From assembly GCA_027346035.1 (NCBI GenBank), contig DAIESZ010000198.1, positions 1 through 11,004 on the forward strand: a stretch of DNA of 11,004 bases, in the 5' to 3' direction. This DNA comes from Propionibacteriaceae bacterium (GTDB lineage: Bacteria; Actinomycetota; Actinomycetes; Propionibacteriales; Propionibacteriaceae). This document shows positions 6,428 to 11,004 of the stretch, in pieces. The notes under the pieces were generated by a model that had not been told where the DNA came from, made no database searches, and saw only the letters and a list, made by a program, of their open reading frames with translations. The translations under genes and the position numbers were made by a program. Positions within the stretch are counted from its first letter, which is position 1. The number at the start of each line of letters is the position of its first letter.

Positions 6428-7231
6428 TCAGCGGGCCGGCAGCCTGGCCGCGAGTTCCCGGGCGGCCTGCGTCATGGTCGGGAGCATGTCGATGAGGTCG
6501 GCGACGCTGCGCCGGAACGAGGGGGCCGCGACCGAGATGGCGGCCATCGCCGCACCGTCGACACCCATGACCGGAACGCCGATGGCGCGCACACCCTCCT
6601 CGTGCTCCTGGTCGGACAGGGCGAACCCCCGCGCGCGGACCTCGGAAATGTCCTGGGCGAACGCCTCGCGATCGGTGACGGTGTTGGGCGCCAACCGGGT
6701 CAGCTCGACCGAGTCGACGAGTCGCTCGCGCACCGGGCGAGGCGCGAAGGCGATGAGCACCTTCCCCATCGACGTGCAGTGCAGCGGGCCCAACGTTCCG
6801 GGCTCGCCGATGACGTTGATCTGCAGCGGGCCCTGGACGTGGGCCACGTACAGCTGACGGTCGTCGTCCAGCACTGACATCAGCGTCGACTCGCGGGTCT
6901 CGGCGGCAAGCCGACGCAGCACCGGGAGCGCGATGTCCTCGAAGCCGCGTCCGGCCGCCACCTTCCGGGCGAGCGCGAAGACCATCAGGCCCACCTGATA
7001 GTGGCGGGTCGCCTCGTCGAGATCGACGAATCCCTCACGCATCAGCGTGGCGACCAGCCGATGCGTGGTCGACAAGGGGTACCCCGTCTCGCGGGCGAGT
7101 TCCGACAGCGTCATGCCGTCGGCCGCGGTGCCGATGATCCTCAGGACGTGGAGCGCCTTGCCCACCATGTCCGGGCGCTGCCCCACGGTCACCGGCGCCT
7201 CGGCACCGCCGGCTGCCGGCTCGTCGCTCAT
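6428..7231 (-). CDS. IclR-family transcriptional regulator
   Basis: A 267-residue regulator, usual length for IclR proteins. The N-terminal winged helix-turn-helix spans about 22-80, with KALHVLRIIGTAADGMTLSE and then TGYPLSTTHRLVATLMREG, where the second part is the recognition helix. The effector-binding domain covers about 95-265, with the conserved GPLHCTSMGKVLIAF (148-162) and EEGVRAIGVPV (211-221). Such proteins bind as dimers or tetramers to palindromes and respond to small acids or sugar derivatives. It is divergent from the MFS-FAH-kinase-decarboxylase operon and is its likely local regulator. ATG 7231 is preferred over in-frame starts up to 7306: the homologous region begins just after it, and the upstream stretch overlaps a TTCC-N7-GGAA box. 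No Shine-Dalgarno is seen, but a TACCTT box 6 nt upstream allows a leaderless transcript. Confidence 0.93.
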   Translation of the reverse strand: MSDEPAAGGAEAPVTVGQRPDMVGKALHVLRIIGTAADGMTLSELARETGYPLSTTHRLVATLMREGFVDLDEATRHYQVGLMVFALARKVAAGRGFEDIALPVLRRLAAETRESTLMSVLDDDRQLYVAHVQGPLQINVIGEPGTLGPLHCTSMGKVLIAFAPRPVRERLVDSVELTRLAPNTVTDREAFAQDISEVRARGFALSDQEHEEGVRAIGVPVMGVDGAAMAAISVAAPSFRRSVADLIDMLPTMTQAARELAARLPAR

Positions 7232-7237
7232 GGGGCC

Positions 7238-7243
7238 AAGGTA
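7238..7243 (-). promoter_or_regulatory. Possible -10 box of iclR
   Basis: On the minus strand TACCTT (TANNNT) ends 6 nt before the iclR ATG, which would place the transcription start at the start codon. A -35 with a 17-bp spacer would fall at 7261-7266, inside operator box 1. The -35 bases themselves are a poor match. Confidence 0.35.
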
Positions 7244-7252
7244 GCAGATCAC

Positions 7253-7267
7253 TTCCATCATGCGGAA
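7253..7267. promoter_or_regulatory. IclR-type box 1 (near iclR)
   Basis: TTCCATCATGCGGAA has 4-bp inverted arms TTCC/GGAA around 7 bp, extended to 5-bp arms by the flanking C and G. Its form matches the 15-bp palindromes typical of IclR-family regulators. It overlaps the expected -35 position of the iclR promoter, which suggests autoregulation. Confidence 0.6.
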
Positions 7268-7294
7268 GCTTCGTTTGCATTTTGGAAGAACTTC

Positions 7295-7323
7295 TTGACT
7301 GCCCACCGGATCTCGGGAATACT
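7295..7323 (+). promoter_or_regulatory. Sigma70-like promoter of the MFS operon
   Basis: TTGACT (7295-7300) and AATACT (7318-7323) are separated by exactly 17 bp, a close match to the primary sigma-factor consensus and the best promoter in the window. Transcription would start around 7329-7332, inside operator box 2, leaving a leader of about 60 nt. Confidence 0.65.
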
Positions 7324-7324
7324 C

Positions 7325-7339
7325 TTCCGCATCAAGGAA
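7325..7339. promoter_or_regulatory. IclR-type box 2 (over the operon start site)
   Basis: TTCCGCATCAAGGAA has TTCC/GGAA arms around 7 bp, the same 15-bp form as boxes 1 and 3. It begins 2 bp after the -10 hexamer of the operon promoter, so a bound regulator would block initiation. Confidence 0.6.
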
Positions 7340-7344
7340 CTTAC

Positions 7345-7359
7345 TTCCATATTATGGAA
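7345..7359. promoter_or_regulatory. IclR-type box 3 (perfect palindrome)
   Basis: TTCCATA-T-TATGGAA is a perfect 7-bp-arm dyad and the strongest of the three boxes. Its centre is 20 bp from that of box 2, about two helical turns, which would suit cooperative binding of two dimers on one face. Confidence 0.7.
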
Positions 7360-7390
7360 TTACGACGACGTAGTCGGAAAGGAACCCGCC

Positions 7391-8722
7391 ATGGGCGACA
7401 CTTCTCACGCAGGCCCCGGCGACGCGGCCGGTGTCATCGGGACGCAGCGCTGGTCACGCCTGCTGCCCATCACCTTCATCACCTACTCCCTCGCCTACCT
7501 CGACCGGTCGAACTTCTCGATCGGCATCGCCGGAGGCATGAAGCAGGACCTGCACATCTCCGCGGCGATCTCCGCGCTGGTCGGGGCGTCCTTCTTCCTC
7601 GGCTACTTCCTCTTCCAGATCCCGGGCGCGGTGTACGCCGAGAAGCGCAGCGTGCGGCGGCTGATCTTCTGGTCGCTGATCGCCTGGGGCGTCCTCGCGT
7701 CCCTCCAGGGCCTGCTGAACAGCGCGTTCTGGCTGATCGTCGTCCGGTTCTTCATCGGCGTCGTCGAGGCGGCGGTGCTGCCCGCGATGGTGATCTTCCT
7801 GTCGCACTGGTTCACCCAGCGCGAGCGGGGCCGCGCCAACACGCTGCTCATCCTCGGCAACCCGGTCACCGTGCTGTGGCTCAGCGCGATCTCCGGCTAC
7901 CTCGTCCAGGCCACCTCGTGGCGCGGCATGTTCATCCTCGAGGGCATCCCGGCGATCATCTGGGCGTTCGTGTTCGCGAAGCTCGTCCAGGACAAGCCAC
8001 AGGACGCCGCGTGGCTGGCGGAGGGCGAGCGCAGCAGCCTGCTCGCGACCCTCGACCAGGAGCAGGGCCGGATCGCCGTGGAATCCGTCGGCTACCTCCA
8101 GGCGCTGCGCTCGCGCAACGTCGTCGTGCTGTCGATCCAGTACTTCCTCTGGAGCCTCGGCGTCTACGGGTTCGTCTTCTGGCTGCCCTCGATCATCAAG
8201 GCGGGATCCGGTGTCGGCATCGGCTCGACCGGCCTCATCACGGCGATCCCCTACGCCCTCGCCGTGGTGGTCATGATCATCAACGGCCGGGCGTCCGACC
8301 ACTCCGGCAATCGCGGGCGCTACGTGTGGCCCTGGCTGCTGGTCTCGGGCCTGCTCTTCTACGGCTCCTACGCCCTGCACGGCAACTTCTGGGCCGCGTT
8401 CGTGCTGCTCGCCCTCGCCGGCGCCTGCCAGTACGCGCCGTACGGTCCCTACTTCGCCTACATCGCCGAGTTGCTCCCGCGTGAACTCGCCGCCCCGGCC
8501 GTCGCGCTCATCAACTCGCTGGGCGCCGTCGGCGGTTTCGCCGGCAGCTACCTCGTGGGCTGGCTGAACGGCGCCACCGGCTCGACCAACGCGTCGTTCC
8601 TGCTGATGGCCGCGTGCCTGGTGCTCGCCGCGGTCCTCATGCTGACCGTGAAGCCCCCGCAGACCGGGCGCCGGACCGACTCCGGCGAGGTCGCCGAGTC
8701 CGGCGTCCGCCAGGCGGTCTGA
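7391..8722 (+). CDS. MFS transporter, anion:cation symporter type
   Basis: A 443-residue, roughly 12-helix major facilitator protein in the cytoplasmic membrane, probably a proton symporter for an organic or sugar acid. Features of the anion:cation symporter family are YLDRSNFSIG in the first helix (36-45), ASFFLGYFLFQIPGA (66-80), RFFIGVVEAAVLPAMVIFLSHWF (119-141) with the following RERGRAN loop, and WRGMFILEGIPAI (177-189). The cytoplasmic loop lies at about 198-240. A second bundle begins near VVVLSIQYFLWSLGVYGF and ends at about 420, leaving a short hydrophilic tail. ATG 7391 has a good Shine-Dalgarno AAAGGA (7378-7383) 7 nt upstream; longer in-frame starts lie inside iclR and are rejected. 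It is the first gene of an operon with two catabolic enzymes and a kinase under an IclR-type promoter. The substrate is not readable from the sequence. Confidence 0.92.
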   Translation: MGDTSHAGPGDAAGVIGTQRWSRLLPITFITYSLAYLDRSNFSIGIAGGMKQDLHISAAISALVGASFFLGYFLFQIPGAVYAEKRSVRRLIFWSLIAWGVLASLQGLLNSAFWLIVVRFFIGVVEAAVLPAMVIFLSHWFTQRERGRANTLLILGNPVTVLWLSAISGYLVQATSWRGMFILEGIPAIIWAFVFAKLVQDKPQDAAWLAEGERSSLLATLDQEQGRIAVESVGYLQALRSRNVVVLSIQYFLWSLGVYGFVFWLPSIIKAGSGVGIGSTGLITAIPYALAVVVMIINGRASDHSGNRGRYVWPWLLVSGLLFYGSYALHGNFWAAFVLLALAGACQYAPYGPYFAYIAELLPRELAAPAVALINSLGAVGGFAGSYLVGWLNGATGSTNASFLLMAACLVLAAVLMLTVKPPQTGRRTDSGEVAESGVRQAV

Positions 8723-8723
8723 C

Positions 8724-9536
8724 ATGCCGCTCGCACGGATCGCGCACGGGGGCGGCGTCGCCTACGCCGAGGTCGGGGCCGGGGGCTACACGCTCCTGGC
8801 CCCCGGCCGGGAGACGCCGTGGTCCGACGGACAACGGGAGAAGCGCGGTTTCGTCCCCGCCTCGTCCGCACGGTTGCTGGCTCCGGTGTCGCCACGCACG
8901 GTCGTCGGGATGGCGCACAACACCGGCCCCGCAGACCGGGAACTGCCGCCCCAGGCCTTCCTCAAGCCGGTCACCACGATCAGCGCCCCCGGGCGTCCGA
9001 TCGCGGTGCCCGAGGGCGCCGGACTGGTCGAGGCGGAGGCCGAGCTGGCGGTCGTCATCGGCCACACCGCGCGCCGACTCACGATGGCCGACGCGCTGTC
9101 CCACGTGCTCGGCTTCACGGTCGCCAACGACGTCACGTCCCGCGATCTGCAGCGGTCCGACCCACTGTGGTTTGCCGCCAAGGGCCACGACGGGTGGACC
9201 CCGCTCGGGCCGTGGCTGGTCACCCCCGCCGAACTCGACCACCAGGGCCTCGAGGTCGACGCACTCGAGATCCGGCTGAGCGTCGACGGCGTGCCGCGGC
9301 CGCCGGCCAACGCGTCGATGCTGGCCCGCTCGATCACCGAGTGCCTCGTGTATGTCACGGGGGTGCTGACCCTTCACCCCGGTGACGTCGTGCTGACCGG
9401 AGCCCCCGGGGGCGGCGCGCCCATCCGTCCAGGGTGCCGCGTGATCGCTTCGGTGGTCGGCATCGGCGACCTGGAGAACCCGGTGGTCGGCGCCGACTGC
9501 GTGCTGGCAGGCGAGGACGAGGAGTCGGTGGCGTGA
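8724..9536 (+). CDS. Fumarylacetoacetate hydrolase (FAH) family enzyme
   Basis: A 270-residue FAH-superfamily protein. These Mg/Mn enzymes act on 2-keto or 2,4-diketo acids as C-C hydrolases, hydratases, decarboxylases or isomerases. The likely metal ligands are E105 and E107 (in EAEAELAVVIG) and D136 (in FTVANDVTSRDLQ). The active-site region KGHDGWTPLGPWLV (153-166) and the C-terminal VVLTGAPGG (222-230) are in place. The N-terminal 60 residues form the usual small lid domain. It starts 1 bp after the transporter stop and overlaps the kinase start by 4 bp, so it is translated as part of the operon. In sugar-acid routes, FAH enzymes cleave 2,4-diketo-3-deoxy acids, which is one possible job here. 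The reaction cannot be settled from family membership alone. Confidence 0.92.
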   Translation: MPLARIAHGGGVAYAEVGAGGYTLLAPGRETPWSDGQREKRGFVPASSARLLAPVSPRTVVGMAHNTGPADRELPPQAFLKPVTTISAPGRPIAVPEGAGLVEAEAELAVVIGHTARRLTMADALSHVLGFTVANDVTSRDLQRSDPLWFAAKGHDGWTPLGPWLVTPAELDHQGLEVDALEIRLSVDGVPRPPANASMLARSITECLVYVTGVLTLHPGDVVLTGAPGGGAPIRPGCRVIASVVGIGDLENPVVGADCVLAGEDEESVA

Positions 9537-10528
9537 ATCACGTCGAGGACGCCCCCGATGTGGTGACCTTCGGCGAGGCCATGGCCATGTTCGTCGCCAC
9601 CGCGCCCGGAGCGCTGCACCGGGTGCGCGACTACCGACTGGCCCAGGCCGGCGCCGAGGCGAACGTCGCGGTGGGGCTGGCCCGGCTCGGCCACCGCGTC
9701 GGGTGGATCGGCCGGGTCGGCGCCGACCCGCTCGGACGGTTCCTCATCGAGGAACTCGCCTCCGAAGGGGTCGGCGTGTCACACGTCGCCACCGACGGGT
9801 CGGCGCCCACGGGTTTCCAGCTGAAGAGCATGGCCCAGGGCGGCGATCCCGAGGTCGTCTACTACCGGAGCAACTCCGCCGGCAGCCGGCTGGTGGCCTC
9901 GCCGGCGTCCGATCGCTACCTGGCGGGGGCCCGACATCTGCACGTCACCGGCATCCCCCTCGCCCTGTCGGGGGAGAGCCGCGACTTCGCGTTCCACGCC
10001 GTCGAGGTGGCCCGGACCGCCGGGGCGAGCGTGTCGTTCGACCCCAATCTGCGCCCGCACCTGTGGACCTCGCCCGACGAGATGATCTCGGTGGTCAACG
10101 ACATGGCGAGTCGTTGCGACTGGGTCATGCCCGGACTGACCGAGGGCCTGGTGCTCACCGGGGCAGCGACGGCATCCGGGATCGCCGCGAACTACCTGGG
10201 GAGGGGTGCGGAGCGGGTGATCATCAAGGACGGTTCCCGCGGGGCCTGGGCGTTCACCGCCGAGGGCAGATGGTTCCGGTCCGTATTCCCCGTTGAGGTC
10301 GTCGACACGGTCGGCGCCGGCGACGGATTCGCCGCCGGGCTCATCAGCGCACACCTCGACGGGTTGCCCCTCGACGCCGCCCTCGAACGGGCCGCGGCGG
10401 CCGGGGCACTGGCCACCACATCCGCCGGTGACAAGGACGGGCTCCCGACCCGCGGTCGGCTCGCGGCGTTCATCGCCTCGATGACGTCCCGGCCGGTGCT
10501 CCCCGAGTCGTGCGCCCGGGCCTGCTGA
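9533..10528 (+). CDS. PfkB-family sugar kinase, 2-keto-3-deoxygluconate kinase-like
   Basis: A 331-residue ribokinase/PfkB-family kinase that phosphorylates a sugar or sugar acid with ATP. Signatures are VTFGEAMAMFV at the start (11-21) and the substrate loop GAEANVAVGLARLG (40-53). RVGADPLGRF (61-70) and VVYYRSNSAGS (108-118) follow. FDPNLRPHLW (169-178) is typical of KDG kinases. The ATP and anion-hole motif VVDTVGAGDGFAAGL (256-270) carries the catalytic base D264. The start is GTG 9533, overlapping the FAH stop (GTGA), with Shine-Dalgarno GAGGAG (9519-9524) 8 nt upstream. An in-frame ATG at 9434 would add 33 arginine-rich residues lying over the FAH gene and is rejected. The substrate could be KDG or another keto-acid sugar; the neighbouring decarboxylase would need a phosphorylated 3-keto acid. 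Confidence 0.92.
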   Translation: MNHVEDAPDVVTFGEAMAMFVATAPGALHRVRDYRLAQAGAEANVAVGLARLGHRVGWIGRVGADPLGRFLIEELASEGVGVSHVATDGSAPTGFQLKSMAQGGDPEVVYYRSNSAGSRLVASPASDRYLAGARHLHVTGIPLALSGESRDFAFHAVEVARTAGASVSFDPNLRPHLWTSPDEMISVVNDMASRCDWVMPGLTEGLVLTGAATASGIAANYLGRGAERVIIKDGSRGAWAFTAEGRWFRSVFPVEVVDTVGAGDGFAAGLISAHLDGLPLDAALERAAAAGALATTSAGDKDGLPTRGRLAAFIASMTSRPVLPESCARAC

Positions 10529-10545
10529 GCTCTCACTCCCCCCGA

Positions 10546-10552
10546 GAAAGGA
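10546..10552 (+). promoter_or_regulatory. Strong ribosome binding site of the last gene
   Basis: GAAAGGA lies 8 nt before ATG 10561 in the 32-bp gap after the kinase. It fixes the start and shows that this gene is initiated independently of the coupled upstream pair. No promoter is seen in the short gap. Confidence 0.7.
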
Positions 10553-10560
10553 CACCACCA

Positions 10561-11004
10561 ATGCAGATCCAGATAGCCCTCGACCGGATGCCCTCCGACG
10601 CCGCGCTCATGTGCGCGCGCTCGGTCGCGCCCCTGGTCGACTGGATCGAGGTCGGCACCTCGCTCGTCAAGCGGTACGGCGCGGGATTCATCCGCGAGAT
10701 CACCGACGCCGCCGGGGACACCCCCGTGCTGGCCGACCTCAAGACCGCCGACGATGCGAGGTGGGAGTTCTGCATGGCCTACGACTCGGGCGCCCGCTCG
10801 GCCACCGTGCTCGGCCTGGCATCGGCGGCCACCATCGACACGGCGATCGCGGTGGCCGCCGAGCGTGGCCTCGAGGTCGTCATCGACCTCATGGGCCTCG
10901 ACGAGCACCAGCGGGAGCAGCTTGCCCGCCGCACCCCGGCGTCGGTGGTCCTCGCAGCGCACGTGGTAAAGGACTCGCAGGGCGCGGACGCCGGGCCACT
11001 CGCC
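10561..11004 (+). CDS. OMP-decarboxylase superfamily enzyme, KGPDC/HPS-like (cut by right edge)
   Basis: The first 148 residues of a (beta/alpha)8 enzyme of the orotidine-5'-phosphate decarboxylase superfamily, group of 3-keto-L-gulonate-6-phosphate decarboxylase (KGPDC) and 3-hexulose-6-phosphate synthase (HPS). Active-site elements are ALDR (D8), IEVGTSLV (E30) and VLADLKTAD (D59, K61, D64). VVIDLMG (D109) and AAHVVKDSQG (H134, K137, D138) follow. Known members are roughly 210-220 residues, so about a third is missing. D109 is HPS-like (KGPDC has Glu there), while the basic K137 recalls the KGPDC arginine, a residue HPS enzymes lack. Following a kinase in an operon, decarboxylation of a phosphorylated 3-keto sugar acid to a ketose phosphate is the likeliest role. 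Formaldehyde fixation cannot be excluded until the next gene is known. Confidence 0.88.
   Translation, partial: MQIQIALDRMPSDAALMCARSVAPLVDWIEVGTSLVKRYGAGFIREITDAAGDTPVLADLKTADDARWEFCMAYDSGARSATVLGLASAATIDTAIAVAAERGLEVVIDLMGLDEHQREQLARRTPASVVLAAHVVKDSQGADAGPLA

Noticed and set aside
7232..7306. Longer start for the IclR regulator
   Set aside because: The extra 25 residues do not resemble IclR proteins and would lie over operator box 1 and the iclR -10 box.
7454..8725. 423-codon minus-strand open frame
   Set aside because: Highly charged, motif-free shadow of the MFS transporter gene, a usual artefact of high-GC codon use.
9434..9532. Upstream ATG as start of the kinase
   Set aside because: It would add 33 Arg/Gly-rich residues lying over the FAH gene. 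GTG 9533 has a good Shine-Dalgarno and places the kinase fold at the right distance.
10561..11004. Formaldehyde-fixing hexulose-6-phosphate synthase as firm call
   Set aside because: The basic residue K137 after the active-site histidine and the sugar-acid-type operon speak against it. No isomerase of the RuMP pathway is visible, so the call was left at superfamily-group level.

Overview
The window is strongly GC-rich, with coding frames that take G or C in almost every third codon position. It has IclR and TM2-domain proteins with a P/Q/Y-rich head, several GTG-start or possibly leaderless genes, and hairpins without U-tracts. This fits a high-GC actinobacterium (Actinomycetota); the genus cannot be read from the sequence. 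No rRNA, tRNA, CRISPR array, transposase or integrase was found.

Left part (1-4845), all on the minus strand. A PLP-dependent glutamate decarboxylase runs off the left edge (1-1327). Behind it is the 3' remnant of a SNF2-type helicase (about 1410-1787) and about 200 bp of non-coding DNA. Next comes an AAA+ ATPase of the DUF4143 type with a nuclease-like tail (1984-3234), preceded by a block of 23-bp tandem repeats (3241-3342). A two-domain DUF6544/SRPBCC-like fusion protein follows (3364-4845). The helicase remnant, the AT-richer gaps and the repeat-bearing ATPase look like a patch of accessory DNA.

Middle part (4845-6430). A SOUL haem-binding protein (4911-5489, plus) is divergent from the fusion gene across a 65-bp gap that holds a nested palindrome. 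A gap of about 230 bp with a possible coding remnant on the minus strand follows, then a TM2-domain membrane protein (5722-6303, plus). A hairpin lies between this gene and the convergent IclR gene.

Right part (6428-11004) is the most coherent functional unit. An IclR regulator (minus) is divergent from a plus-strand operon: an MFS transporter of the anion:cation symporter type, a fumarylacetoacetate-hydrolase (FAH) family enzyme, a 2-keto-3-deoxygluconate-kinase-like PfkB kinase, and an OMP-decarboxylase-superfamily enzyme (3-keto-gulonate-6-P decarboxylase / hexulose-6-P synthase type) cut by the right edge. The first two junctions are 1 bp apart and overlapping, and the last gene follows 32 bp later with its own strong ribosome binding site. 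The divergent promoter region carries three TTCC-N7-GGAA boxes placed over recognisable promoter elements. I infer an IclR-controlled uptake and breakdown route for a sugar acid or related organic acid; the substrate is not known. This enzyme combination, together with its operator layout, is the best candidate here for an undescribed system.
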